A DNA stretch of 33,968 nt from Acidiferrobacteraceae bacterium (GTDB taxonomy: Bacteria; Pseudomonadota; Gammaproteobacteria; Acidiferrobacterales; SZUA-150), in NCBI GenBank assembly GCA_003228915.1, contig QIGL01000066.1:1-33968 (forward strand). The letters are read 5' to 3'. Position numbers and translations under genes: made by a program. The notes beneath the pieces were generated by a model. That model was not told the origin of the DNA and did no database searches. It was given only the letters and a program-made list of their open reading frames with translations. Position 1 is the first letter of the stretch. The number at the start of each line of letters is the position of its first letter. Of the stretch, positions 20,948-30,207 are shown one piece after another.

Positions 20948-20974
20948 AAAATAATTTTTTGAGTTTGTAAATAA

Positions 20975-22117
20975 TTATTTCTTCATCATATCAATAAATC
21001 TGTCGAACATGGGCGCGACGTCATGGGGTCCGGGACTGGCCTCGGGGTGACCCTGGAAAGAATAGGCCAGTACATCGGTCCGGGAAATCCCCTGAATCGT
21101 GCCATCAAATAAAGAACGATGCGTGACCTCGAGGTTAGCGGGTATCGAGTTTTCATCAACAGCAAACCCATGGTTCTGACTGGTGATCATTACTTTTTTA
21201 CTGTCCAGATCTTGCACCGGATGGTTAGCGCCATGATGACCAAATTTCATTTTCACGGTTTTTGCACCGGAAGCCAATGACAACAACTGGTGCCCGAGGC
21301 AGATACCAAATATGGGAATGCCCGATGAAGTTAATTGTTTGATCGCCTCAATTGCGTAAGCACAAGGCTCCGGATCGCCCGGGCCATTGGAAAGAAAAAT
21401 GCCATCGGGTTTTAAGGCCAGCACATCATTGGCACTGGTAGTTGCGGGCACGACTGTCAATTTACAGCCACGCTCGGCTAACATACGCAGGATATTTCGT
21501 TTAACGCCAAAATCATAAGCGACAACATGAAAATTATAATCTTCAGCTGATCTGTGTGGCTTGTTATAACCTTCGCCCAACTGCCAGACACCCTCATCCC
21601 ATTCGTAAGTTTTATTGGTGGTCACGTCTTTTGCCAGATCAAGACCCGCCAGTCCTGTTGCTGCACCGGCCATTGTAATTGCCTCACCCTTGCGAATGCG
21701 TTCTCCCCTGGCGGCGGCAATAATGCAACCCCGTTGAGCGCCTTTTTCTCTGAGTAATCGCGTCAAGCGGCGGGTATCAATATCGGCAATGGCCACCACC
21801 TGGTGTTTTTGGAGAAATTCGGGCAAGGATTCCGTAGCCCGCCAGTTACTTTGCAACAATGGCAGGTCTCTTATAATAAGACCGGCAGCGTGAACTGTTT
21901 CCGCCTCCATATCTTCCGGGTTAGTGCCGGTATTGCCAATATGCGGGTAAGTCAGGGTGACGATCTGGCGGGCATAAGAGGGGTCAGTCAGGATTTCCTG
22001 GTAACCGGTCATGGCGGTATTAAACACCACCTCGCCCGTGGTTTCTCCGGCAACGCCAACCGCGGTCCCTGGAAACAGGGAACCATCTTCAAGGGCGAGC
22101 AATGCTGGCTGGGACAA
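20975..22117 (-). CDS. carA: Carbamoyl phosphate synthase small subunit (glutamine amidotransferase)
   Basis: CarA hydrolyses glutamine and delivers ammonia to CarB. The 380-residue protein has the N-terminal CPSase small-subunit domain ([37 protein letters not shown]) and a C-terminal class I amidotransferase domain with nucleophile Cys273 in GICLGHQLL and the His357/Glu359 pair in [11 protein letters not shown]. The frame has no upstream ATG: a stop codon lies just before a TTG at 22132. A second TTG at 22117 has GGGGG eight bases upstream and gives [12 protein letters not shown], matching family N-termini, so I chose it. The non-ATG start and a nearby hairpin suggest limited or regulated translation. 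Confidence 0.94.
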   Translation of the reverse strand: MSQPALLALEDGSLFPGTAVGVAGETTGEVVFNTAMTGYQEILTDPSYARQIVTLTYPHIGNTGTNPEDMEAETVHAAGLIIRDLPLLQSNWRATESLPEFLQKHQVVAIADIDTRRLTRLLREKGAQRGCIIAAARGERIRKGEAITMAGAATGLAGLDLAKDVTTNKTYEWDEGVWQLGEGYNKPHRSAEDYNFHVVAYDFGVKRNILRMLAERGCKLTVVPATTSANDVLALKPDGIFLSNGPGDPEPCAYAIEAIKQLTSSGIPIFGICLGHQLLSLASGAKTVKMKFGHHGANHPVQDLDSKKVMITSQNHGFAVDENSIPANLEVTHRSLFDGTIQGISRTDVLAYSFQGHPEASPGPHDVAPMFDRFIDMMKK

Positions 22118-22145
22118 CCGGTAAACCCCCAATATTCAGACATAC

Positions 22146-22177
22146 AAAAACGGAAGAGGCGTAGGCTTCTCCCGTTT
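22146..22177 (-). terminator. Terminator-like hairpin just upstream of carA
   Basis: On the minus strand AAACGGGAGA (22177-22168) pairs with TCTTCCGTTT (22157-22148), a 10-bp stem with one G-U pair, and is followed by more T (the run extends to 22146). It ends about 30 bases before the likely carA start. It could end dapB transcripts or act as an attenuator or 5'-UTR hairpin for carA. The U tract partly overlaps the stem, so termination strength is uncertain. Confidence 0.4.
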
Positions 22178-22300
22178 ATAATATATTATTCAATAACTTA
22201 CGGGCTAGAACGACGGCCCTGCTGGGACAGCATCTTACGTCAGGCTTATGTTAAATGCAATTTGGAAAAACAAAAAAAACCGGGCCATGCAAACCCTGTC

Positions 22301-23107
<807 letters not shown>

Positions 23108-23299
23108 TTACCTAAAACCTGCCGCTCGAAATCTATTGGTTAAGCCCAGTCCCTGGTTAAATACTGTTCGAAAAACAAAGAATATGAGGTCTGACCACAA
23201 TAAACAAGCCGGAAACAGCACCGGGCAAGCAAACCCTTTATGCTGGTATCAAATCATGTAAAATAGAATTTTGTTCTAACGATAAGGCGTGATCGAGTA

Positions 23300-24019
23300 A
23301 TGGATGTGCTGACTACTTATTTTGAATGGAAGCCCTATTACAATGAAATTCTCGTTCACTTACTGGTTGCTACCCTGGTAGGCGGCCTGATTGGTCTTGA
23401 GCGCACCATGCATGGCCGGCCCGCCGGTTTTCGCACCCATACCCTGGTTTGTCTTTCTTCCAGTTTACTAATGTTGCTGACCGTATATCAGGTGCAACTA
23501 TTACCTCAAATACCCATTGAGACTATTCGCATTGATCCTACTCGCATGGGCCAGGGAATTATGACTGGTATTGGTTTTCTCGGTGCCGGCGTTATTATGA
23601 AAGAAGGCATCACCGTAAGGGGTTTGACCACTGCCGCCTCAATCTGGATTACCGCTGCAATTGGAATTTTAATTGGTGTTGGTTTTTATTTTGCTGCGTT
23701 TGCCTCAACCATACTGGCCCTGGGTGCGCTATCAGTATTCCGCGCGATTGAATCTGTCATACCCTCTACCTATTACGGACGGTTAAATGTCAGGAGTTTA
23801 AAGAAAGATCTAATTAACGAAATACAATTATGCGAGCTGGTAAAAGCACGTAACTTTGGCTATTCAACTGCCAGCTACAAAATGCTGGATGACGGGAAGT
23901 ACCTGGAATACCGGGTAACGTTACGAACGCGCGACAAGAAAAATTTTGGCTTGCTGGCTGGTGACCTGGCGACTACTAACCAGATAACTGAATTCAGCTT
24001 ATCGCCAATTGGTAATTAA
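23300..24019 (+). CDS. MgtC/SapB family membrane protein
   Basis: A 239-residue protein with an MgtC-type N-terminal membrane domain and a soluble C-terminal domain from about residue 165. Signature blocks are GGLIGLERTMHGRPAGFRTH (28-47) and TGIGFLGAGVIMKEGITVRG followed by LTTAASIW; the arginines and acidic residue of the first block are conserved family positions. About four to five helices span residues 17-155. MgtC proteins help survival at low magnesium or in macrophages, in part by acting on F-type ATP synthase or the PhoR kinase, but environmental homologues are largely uncharacterised. It is the only plus-strand gene between dnaJ and dapB, so it probably has its own promoter. The start has GAG close upstream. 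Confidence 0.88.
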   Translation: MDVLTTYFEWKPYYNEILVHLLVATLVGGLIGLERTMHGRPAGFRTHTLVCLSSSLLMLLTVYQVQLLPQIPIETIRIDPTRMGQGIMTGIGFLGAGVIMKEGITVRGLTTAASIWITAAIGILIGVGFYFAAFASTILALGALSVFRAIESVIPSTYYGRLNVRSLKKDLINEIQLCELVKARNFGYSTASYKMLDDGKYLEYRVTLRTRDKKNFGLLAGDLATTNQITEFSLSPIGN

Positions 24020-24052
24020 GATAAAGTTAAGTCTTTATCAAAAAAAATCAGG

Positions 24053-25180
24053 TTACTTAAAAAATTGTTTTACCGCGCCCAGCCATGAATGCTCCCTGGG
24101 GTGATGACGGGAAGCGCCCTCACGTGTTAGCTCACTGAATTCCTTGAGCAGCTCTTTTTGTTTTCCTGTCAGCTTAACCGGTGTTTCGATACTTATTTTA
24201 CAATAAAGATCGCCAACATGACCGTTGCGAACGTTACGTACGCCTTTGCTCTTTAGCCTGAATAATTTTTCACTTTGAGTGCCGGCAGGAATTTTTAACT
24301 TAGCCTTGCCATCAAGCGTCGGAATCTCCAGTTCTCCACCCAGGGCAGCCATTGAAAAATCAATTGGCATGTCAAAATGCAAATCATCGTTATCTCTCTG
24401 GAATATAGGATGGGGCTTCAGGCTGATCTGAACGTACAGGTCACCGGCAGGCCCGCCACGTTCGCCAGCCTCACCTTCACCTGATAATCGAATCTGGTCA
24501 CCCTCATCAACGCCCCCAGGCACCTTGACCGATAAGGTTTTGCTATGACGCACCCGACCTTTGCCGAGACAGTCGCCACAGGGACTGGAAATAATCTTGC
24601 CCGAGCCCTGGCACTTGGGGCAACTTTGCTGGATCGAGAAAAAACCCTGTTGCATCCGCACCTGGCCATGGCCACCACAAGTCTGGCAAGTTGTCGGCGA
24701 AGTACCTTTTTTGGCGCCACTGCCATCACAAGTTTTACAGGTTGCCAGGGCTGGCACACGGATTTTTACTTCAGTGCCATGGACGGCATCTTCCAGGCTC
24801 AACTCAAGGTTGTAGCGAAGATCGGCGCCCCGATATACCTTTTTGCCACCTGCACGACCACCACCAAACACATCGCCAAACACATCGCCAAAAATGTCGG
24901 CAAACCCGGCGCCATGAACACCACCGGCACCGGCAGCACCGGCACCCATAGACGGGTCAGTGCCCGCATGACCAAACTGGTCGTATGCTGCACGTTTTTG
25001 TGGGTCGCTTAAAATTTCATAGGCCTCTTTGGCCTGCTTGAAATTACGATCTGCTTCCTTGTTATCAGGATTTCGATCTGGATGCCATTTCATGGCATGG
25101 CGCCGATAGGCCTTTTTAATCTCGGCCTCGGTCGCGTTGCGCTCGACATCCAGCGCTTCGTAATAATCCTGTTTAGACAT
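24053..25180 (-). CDS. dnaJ: Chaperone protein DnaJ
   Basis: DnaJ delivers unfolded substrates to DnaK and stimulates its ATPase. From the chosen start it has 375 residues. The J domain contains the His-Pro-Asp motif at 33-35, followed by a Gly-rich linker. Four CxxCxGxG zinc motifs follow ([32 protein letters not shown]), then the two-part C-terminal substrate domain. ATG 25180 gives MSKQDYYE, matching family N-termini; an ATG nine bases upstream (25189) is in frame but has no ribosome binding site. The gene follows dnaK after a strong intercistronic hairpin, which may keep DnaJ levels below DnaK. Confidence 0.96.
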   Translation of the reverse strand: MSKQDYYEALDVERNATEAEIKKAYRRHAMKWHPDRNPDNKEADRNFKQAKEAYEILSDPQKRAAYDQFGHAGTDPSMGAGAAGAGGVHGAGFADIFGDVFGDVFGGGRAGGKKVYRGADLRYNLELSLEDAVHGTEVKIRVPALATCKTCDGSGAKKGTSPTTCQTCGGHGQVRMQQGFFSIQQSCPKCQGSGKIISSPCGDCLGKGRVRHSKTLSVKVPGGVDEGDQIRLSGEGEAGERGGPAGDLYVQISLKPHPIFQRDNDDLHFDMPIDFSMAALGGELEIPTLDGKAKLKIPAGTQSEKLFRLKSKGVRNVRNGHVGDLYCKISIETPVKLTGKQKELLKEFSELTREGASRHHPREHSWLGAVKQFFK

Positions 25181-25214
25181 AGTATCCATTTGAAATAATT
25201 TTTTTAATTAACGC

Positions 25215-25249
25215 AAAAGCACGGCAGGTAAAAATTTCCCCCGCCGTGC
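25215..25249 (-). terminator. dnaK-dnaJ intercistronic hairpin (partial terminator)
   Basis: On the minus strand GCACGGCGGG (25249-25240) pairs with CCTGCCGTGC (25228-25219), a 10-bp stem with one G-U pair and an 11-base loop, followed by TTTT (25218-25215). It lies between the dnaK stop and the dnaJ start. The short U tract suggests partial termination or protection of the dnaK 3' end rather than complete stop. Confidence 0.6.
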
Positions 25250-25274
25250 CCCGCTTAACAACTCGTGCTGAATT

Positions 25275-27221
25275 TTACTTCTTGTCCTTTTCGTCTTCGA
25301 CTTCCTCAAATTCAGCATCGACGACATTGTCATCTTTTTTGCTTTCATCAGTGCCAGCTGATTCTGCCCCAGCACCAGCAGCAGCGCCATCAGCCTGGGC
25401 ATTGGCATCGGCGTACATTTGCTCTGCCATCTTATGACTGGCTTCAGTCAACGCCTGGGTTTTTGCTTCAATTGCTTCTTTGTCATCATCCTTAAGCGCT
25501 TCTTCAAGCTCCTTGATCGCCGATTCAATTTTTTCTTTCTCGGCACTATCAAGTTTATCGCCCATTTCACCCATGGATTTATTGACGCTGTGAATCATGC
25601 CATCAGCCTGGTTCCTGACCTCTACCATCTCGCGGACTTTACGATCTTCTTCGGCATGACTTTCGGCATCAGCCACCATGTTATTAATTTCGTCATCAGA
25701 TAGCCCTGAACTGGACTTAATGACAATCTTGTTTTCTTTGCCGGTTGCCTTGTCTTTTGCAGAGACATGCATAATACCATTGGCATCAATATCAAAACTG
25801 ACCTCAATCTGGGGTATGCCCCGGGGTGCAGGCGGTATATCGGACAAATCAAAACGACCAAGAGACTTGTTGCCAGATGCCACTTCCCGCTCACCTTGCA
25901 ATACATGTACGGTTACAGCGGACTGGTTATCATCGGCTGTTGAAAAAACCTGTGAAGCCTTGGTCGGGATAGTCGTATTTTTTTCAATAAGCTTGGTCAT
26001 GATCCCGCCCATGGTTTCTATGCCCAGCGATAAAGGTGTTACGTCCAGTAACAGGACATCTTTGACATCACCGCCCAGAACACCGGCCTGGATCGAGGCA
26101 CCAGCTGCAACCGCTTCATCTGGATTAACGTCCTTGCGTGACTCTTTGCCAAAGAAATCTTTAACGGCTTCCTGGACCTTGGGCATCCGGGTCTGACCGC
26201 CAACGAGAATGACATCATCAATTTCGGATGCCGATAAACCCGCATCCTTCAATGCAGTTTTGCAAGGGCCGATGGTGCGAACAATCAGGTCATCAACCAG
26301 TGATTCCATCTTGGCACGGGTTATCTTGAGATTTAAATGTTTTGGCCCGCTGGCATCTGCAGTGATGTACGGTAAATTGACATCAGTTTGCTGACTTGTA
26401 GATAGCTCAATTTTTGCTTTCTCGGCAGCCTCTTTTAAACGCTGCAATGCGATTGGGTCAGTATGCAAATCCATACTGTTATCTTTCTTGAATTCATCGG
26501 CCAGGTAATCGATCAGGCGCAAATCAAAATCTTCACCACCAAGAAAGGTATCACCATTGGTTGATAACACTTCAAACTGGTGCTCGCCATCTACTTCCGC
26601 GATTTCAATAATCGAAATATCAAAAGTACCACCGCCCAGGTCATAGACGGCGACTTTGCGATCGCCTTCTTTTTTGTCCATACCAAAGGCCAGTGCCGCT
26701 GCCGTCGGCTCATTGATAATTCTTTTAACGTCCAGGCCGGCAATCTTGCCCGCATCTTTGGTGGCCTGGCGCTGGGAATCGTTAAAATAGGCAGGCACTG
26801 TTATAACCGCCTCGGTTACTTCTTCGCCCAGGTATTCTTCAGCGGTTTTTTTCATTTTCTGCAGGACGCGCGCCGAAATCTCCGGTGGCGCCATTTGCTT
26901 GCCATTGATTTCTACCCAGGCATCACCATTTTTGGCTTTGACGATTTTATATGGCATCAACTTAACGTCTCGTTGCACCACTTTTTCATCAAACTTTCTG
27001 CCAATCAATCGTTTGGTGGCATAAACCGTATTATGAGGATTGGTGACGGCCTGTCTTTTGGCAGATTGACCAACTAACACCTCATCGTCTTCTGTGAAGG
27101 CAACAATAGAAGGCGTGGTTCGGTCACCCTCGCTATTTTCTATAACGCGGGTCTTGCCGCCTTCCATGACTGACACACAGGAGTTGGTGGTGCCCAGATC
27201 AATACCTATTATCTTTCCCAT
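25275..27221 (-). CDS. dnaK: Chaperone protein DnaK (Hsp70)
   Basis: DnaK is the central ATP-dependent Hsp70 chaperone. The 648-residue protein begins [21 protein letters not shown] (phosphate loop 1) and contains [15 protein letters not shown], the [13 protein letters not shown]-type segment (here [14 protein letters not shown]), the [14 protein letters not shown] interdomain linker region and the helical lid. It ends in the acidic [10 protein letters not shown] tail expected for DnaK rather than HscA. The ribosome binding site is strong (AGAGGA eight bases before the ATG). The gene follows grpE after 135 bases that hold its own sigma-32-like promoter. Confidence 0.98.
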   Translation of the reverse strand: MGKIIGIDLGTTNSCVSVMEGGKTRVIENSEGDRTTPSIVAFTEDDEVLVGQSAKRQAVTNPHNTVYATKRLIGRKFDEKVVQRDVKLMPYKIVKAKNGDAWVEINGKQMAPPEISARVLQKMKKTAEEYLGEEVTEAVITVPAYFNDSQRQATKDAGKIAGLDVKRIINEPTAAALAFGMDKKEGDRKVAVYDLGGGTFDISIIEIAEVDGEHQFEVLSTNGDTFLGGEDFDLRLIDYLADEFKKDNSMDLHTDPIALQRLKEAAEKAKIELSTSQQTDVNLPYITADASGPKHLNLKITRAKMESLVDDLIVRTIGPCKTALKDAGLSASEIDDVILVGGQTRMPKVQEAVKDFFGKESRKDVNPDEAVAAGASIQAGVLGGDVKDVLLLDVTPLSLGIETMGGIMTKLIEKNTTIPTKASQVFSTADDNQSAVTVHVLQGEREVASGNKSLGRFDLSDIPPAPRGIPQIEVSFDIDANGIMHVSAKDKATGKENKIVIKSSSGLSDDEINNMVADAESHAEEDRKVREMVEVRNQADGMIHSVNKSMGEMGDKLDSAEKEKIESAIKELEEALKDDDKEAIEAKTQALTEASHKMAEQMYADANAQADGAAAGAGAESAGTDESKKDDNVVDAEFEEVEDEKDKK

Positions 27222-27302
27222 TATTCAAGTCCTCTAGAAATCTATAAATTTGTTTAAAATCTTACTTAAAAATCTTATAAGTTGCCTGATAGTTATGGTT
27301 AC

Positions 27303-27330
27303 GAATGGGGCCCAAATGAATGTTTTCAAG
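27303..27330 (-). promoter_or_regulatory. Sigma-32-type heat-shock promoter of dnaK
   Basis: On the minus strand CTTGAAA (27330-27324) is followed after 13 bases by CCCCATTC (27310-27303). This matches the RpoH consensus CTTGAAA-N11-16-CCCCATNT almost exactly. The start site would lie about 75 bases upstream of dnaK, in the grpE-dnaK gap. Confidence 0.8.
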
Positions 27331-27356
27331 GTCTTGGACACCAATTACCCTGCTCA

Positions 27357-28001
27357 TCAGGACGAATTCGCCTCATTTTCGGCTGATTTTTGGTCGTTTT
27401 CCTCGTTCTTGCCATTACCGCCCCCTTTCGAGACAGTCACCATGGCGGGTCGTAACAATCGATCATTGAGGGTAAAACCTTTCTGGACCACAGAAATCAC
27501 ATGATTGGCGGCGACCTTGTCTGACTCAAGCATACTAATAGCCTGATGCAAGTCAGGGTTAAATTTCTCACCGTCCGGGCTCACCATATTTATTTGAAAT
27601 TTCTCGAATACTGAATCAATTTGCTTGAGCGTCAAATCCAGGCCTTCATGCATTTTTTTCAGGGCTTCCTGGTTGTCTTCCTTGAAATCCACCGATCGCG
27701 CCAATTCCAGGCAATCCCTTATTGACAGGACTTCGGCGGCAAACTTTTCGACAGCAAATTTACGGGCATTCTGGACGTCATTTTCGGCTCGCCGCCGGAC
27801 ATTTTCTGTTTCGGCGGTCGCCCGCAGAAATTTATCTTTAATGTCGGCAAGCTCTGCATTCAATGTTTCCATCTCGGCCGGTAAATCGTAGCCATTTTCA
27901 TCTGACTGCTCCGCGGTTTCCTGGTTGGTATCAGCTGATTCAGCGGCCTGTTTTTCATCTTGTGCAGCGTCTGGCTGTGTCTTGTTCTTCTTTTTGGTCA
28001 T
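27357..28001 (-). CDS. grpE: Nucleotide exchange factor GrpE
   Basis: GrpE releases ADP from DnaK and so resets its cycle. The 214-residue protein has an acidic, low-complexity N-terminus (about 1-45), a long helix/coiled coil (about 46-110, with FLRATAETENVRRRAENDVQ) and the C-terminal beta domain with the signature VISVVQKGFTLNDRLLRPAMVTV. The C-terminal tail is again polar (GGGNGKNEENDQKSAENEAN). It sits between hrcA and dnaK, the usual hrcA-grpE-dnaK-dnaJ order, and has a sigma-32-like promoter directly upstream. Confidence 0.97.
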   Translation of the reverse strand: MTKKKNKTQPDAAQDEKQAAESADTNQETAEQSDENGYDLPAEMETLNAELADIKDKFLRATAETENVRRRAENDVQNARKFAVEKFAAEVLSIRDCLELARSVDFKEDNQEALKKMHEGLDLTLKQIDSVFEKFQINMVSPDGEKFNPDLHQAISMLESDKVAANHVISVVQKGFTLNDRLLRPAMVTVSKGGGNGKNEENDQKSAENEANSS

Positions 28002-28049
28002 TTATCCTGTTGCTCCAATTAAATATTCACTTGGTAAAATCTTGCCCAT

Positions 28050-28078
28050 ATAGTGGGATTAAATTTGAAAGTTTCAAG
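28050..28078 (-). promoter_or_regulatory. Sigma-32-type heat-shock promoter of grpE
   Basis: On the minus strand CTTGAAA (28078-28072) and CCCACTAT (28057-28050) are separated by 14 bases. The -35 is a perfect RpoH element and the -10 close to CCCATNT. It begins 12 bases after the hrcA stop codon, so grpE can be induced separately from hrcA. Confidence 0.7.
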
Positions 28079-28090
28079 CGTCTTTTGCAG

Positions 28091-29131
28091 TTATTCATTA
28101 TCGCCACTAAGCGCACCACTGATTAATTTTGCCGTGATATCCACAATCGGGATGACCCGTTCATAGGACATGCGGGTCGGTCCAATCACGCCCAATGTGC
28201 CCACAATCCTGTTATCAACCTCGTAAGACGCTGTTACGACACTGCAATCCTCAAGGGCCTCGTAGCCAGATTCACGGCCAATGAAAATATTCACGCCTTC
28301 ACAACGCATACTCTGATCCAGTAAATGCAGTAAATCCCGCTTGGTGCCAAACACATCAAATAACCGCCTTAATGTTTTGACGTCGCCCATGTCCGGGATA
28401 TCCATAAGATTGGATTCACCACTAACCACCAGCCCTTCATCTTGAGATTCTGCAAATACCTGCTGTGCCATTTCGACAGCAACACGCATACTTTTTTGCA
28501 TACTCTCACTGTCTCGCTCCATTTCTTTGAGCAACAAACGTTTGACTTCACCCAGGGTCCGTCCAGCGAATTCGGCATTAAAAAAATTAGCCGCTTCGAC
28601 AAGCTCAGAATCACTGTATTTGCGACCAGTATCAAATACGCGATTTTGCACCTGTCCGTCCCGGGCAATTAAAATGACCAGGATGCGCTTTGCCGACAAA
28701 CGCACAAATTCAATTTGTCTAAAAGCTGAGATCTCTTCTCTCCTCGGCACAGAAACAACTGCGGCCAGCTGGGTAAGTTGGGACAACATAGACGATGCAT
28801 TGGCGATCACGTGTTGTTGATCAACGCCATCTGTCAGCTCGCCCTGGAGCTGGCTTACCGTAGAAAGATCCATACTCTCAACGCTCAATAAACTATCGAC
28901 AAATAGTCGATATCCTGCCTGGGTGGGAACACGGCCAGACGAGGTATGGGGCGATCGAATCAGGCCCATGTCTTCAAGCTCAGCCATAACATTGCGAATG
29001 GTTGCCGGGCTTAATTCCAGGCCTGCCTGGGTCGCCAGTGTCCGGGAACCCACAGGTGCACCGCCTGATATGTATTGCTCGATCAGCGTTTTTAGCAGTA
29101 TTTCTGCCCGTGAATTGAGTGGTGTTGCCAT
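28091..29131 (-). CDS. hrcA: Heat-inducible transcription repressor HrcA
   Basis: HrcA binds CIRCE operators and represses heat-shock genes until GroE is titrated by unfolded protein. The 346-residue protein has the N-terminal winged helix (about 1-75), including SPATIRNVMAELEDMGLIRSPHTSSGRVPTQAGYR, the most conserved part of the family. A GAF-like domain and dimerisation region follow, ending with GVIGPTRMSYERVIPIVD. A GAGG ribosome binding site lies five bases before the ATG. A CIRCE element sits 14 bases upstream of the start, so it should control its own synthesis. It heads the hrcA-grpE-dnaK-dnaJ cluster. Confidence 0.97.
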   Translation of the reverse strand: MATPLNSRAEILLKTLIEQYISGGAPVGSRTLATQAGLELSPATIRNVMAELEDMGLIRSPHTSSGRVPTQAGYRLFVDSLLSVESMDLSTVSQLQGELTDGVDQQHVIANASSMLSQLTQLAAVVSVPRREEISAFRQIEFVRLSAKRILVILIARDGQVQNRVFDTGRKYSDSELVEAANFFNAEFAGRTLGEVKRLLLKEMERDSESMQKSMRVAVEMAQQVFAESQDEGLVVSGESNLMDIPDMGDVKTLRRLFDVFGTKRDLLHLLDQSMRCEGVNIFIGRESGYEALEDCSVVTASYEVDNRIVGTLGVIGPTRMSYERVIPIVDITAKLISGALSGDNE

Positions 29132-29144
29132 TGTTACCTCGATA

Positions 29145-29171
29145 CTGGCACTCTATATATGGGAGTGCCAA
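29145..29171 (-). promoter_or_regulatory. CIRCE operator (HrcA binding site) upstream of hrcA
   Basis: The minus strand reads TTGGCACTC - CCATATATA - GAGTGCCAG, an inverted repeat of 9 bases around a 9-base spacer. This fits CIRCE (TTAGCACTC-N9-GAGTGCTAA), with the inner GCACTC/GAGTGC cores intact. The spacer holds a TATATA that could be the hrcA -10, so HrcA binding would block polymerase directly. No second CIRCE is seen before grpE or dnaK. Confidence 0.88.
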
Positions 29172-29290
29172 GGAAAGCTAACAATCGGCTTACGGGCTGT
29201 CAACTGCAATACCCTATTGCGCCCAATGGTTGTTTAATAATGGCTTTAAATATTTAAATCACCCCATAAACACCATTTTATGGAAAGGTG

Positions 29291-29319
29291 GTGTCAGCGA
29301 CGGACAAGCACGGCATAAT
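29291..29319 (+). promoter_or_regulatory. Candidate nadK promoter giving a leaderless message
   Basis: GTGTCA (29291-29296) and CATAAT (29314-29319) are spaced by 17 bases, and the -10 ends six bases before the ATG of nadK at 29326. Initiation at the usual distance would fall on the start codon itself. No Shine-Dalgarno precedes the ATG, which agrees with a leaderless transcript. This is a pattern match only. Confidence 0.4.
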
Positions 29320-29325
29320 CGCCCC

Positions 29326-30204
29326 ATGAAAACAAAATTAAACACCATCGGCCTGATTGGTAAATATGGCCAGGAACAACTTGGCCAAGACATGCGTCGC
29401 CTGGCAGAATTTTTACTGGCCAGGAATTTGCGTGTTATCGCCGAAAATGACACCGCCAGGCTCATTAATCTTCCCGAGGTTAAAGGCGAAAAAATAGAAA
29501 GCATCGGTGAAAAAATCGACCTGGCAATCGTTATTGGTGGTGACGGTACCATGTTGTATGTGGCCAGGAACCTGGCGGATTTCGAAGTCCCCCTGGTAGG
29601 CATAAATCAGGGTCGACTTGGGTTTCTGACAGATATCGCACCCGGCATGATGCTGGAAGAAGTCGGTAAAATTCTTGACGGGGATTTCGCAAGTGAAATC
29701 CGTTTCATGCTCCACGCCGAAGTCATGCGTGCCGGGAAAATTGTCCATACCGCGGTTGCCTTTAATGACGTGGTCATAAACAAAGGCGAACTGGCGCGAC
29801 TCATCGAATTCGAAGTTTACCTTGATGGAGAATTTGTCAATAATATTCGTGCCGACGGCATGATAGTCGCAACCCCGACGGGTTCTACCGCTTATGCCCT
29901 GTCGGCTGGTGGACCAATACTGCACCCGACCCTGGCCGCAATGGCGGTGGTACCTGTCTGCCCCCATACCCTTAGCGACCGGCCAATTGTCGTCAGCAGT
30001 GATAGTGTTATTGAGACAATTATTCTTGAGCTTGGCGATCAACGTTCATATTTAACGCTGGACGGTCAGGCCAGTGTTTCACTGCAGGATCATGATCACG
30101 TGTATGTACGAAAACTTACTCACCCACTGGAGCTTATTCATCCTTCCGGGCGCAGCCACTTTGATGTTTTAAGGGCTAAACTTCACTGGGGTGAAAAACT
30201 GTAG
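29326..30204 (+). CDS. nadK: NAD kinase
   Basis: NadK phosphorylates NAD to NADP. From the chosen start it has 292 residues, the usual length. It shows the GGDGT motif (71-75), the NQGRLGFLTD stretch, the conserved NDVVINKG segment and DGMIVATPTGSTAYALSAGGP, which binds NAD and forms the active-site cleft. The frame is open 32 codons further upstream to 29230, but that extension shows no resemblance to the family, so MKTKLNTIGLIGKYG is the likely start. It is divergent from hrcA and is followed by recN after three bases. Confidence 0.96.
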   Translation: MKTKLNTIGLIGKYGQEQLGQDMRRLAEFLLARNLRVIAENDTARLINLPEVKGEKIESIGEKIDLAIVIGGDGTMLYVARNLADFEVPLVGINQGRLGFLTDIAPGMMLEEVGKILDGDFASEIRFMLHAEVMRAGKIVHTAVAFNDVVINKGELARLIEFEVYLDGEFVNNIRADGMIVATPTGSTAYALSAGGPILHPTLAAMAVVPVCPHTLSDRPIVVSSDSVIETIILELGDQRSYLTLDGQASVSLQDHDHVYVRKLTHPLELIHPSGRSHFDVLRAKLHWGEKL

Positions 30205-30207
30205 GCC

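Noticed and set aside
24020-24039. Hairpin GATAAAG/CTTTATC between the convergent mgtC-family gene and dnaJ, considered as a bidirectional terminator.
   Set aside because: The eight-base A/T run is on the wrong side: for the plus strand the stem is followed by A, and for the minus strand the U run precedes the stem.
26580-27077. A 165-codon plus-strand frame opposite dnaK.
   Set aside because: Long antisense frames opposite dnaK are a known by-product of its codon use; the product shows no domain.
29230-29325. Upstream extension of nadK to an earlier ATG.
   Set aside because: The extra 32 residues do not resemble NAD kinases, contain a hairpin-like CCATAAA/TTTATGG sequence at DNA level and overlap the best promoter candidate.
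29413-30042. A 209-codon minus-strand frame opposite nadK.
   Set aside because: It is a shadow of nadK, whose motifs are complete on the other strand.
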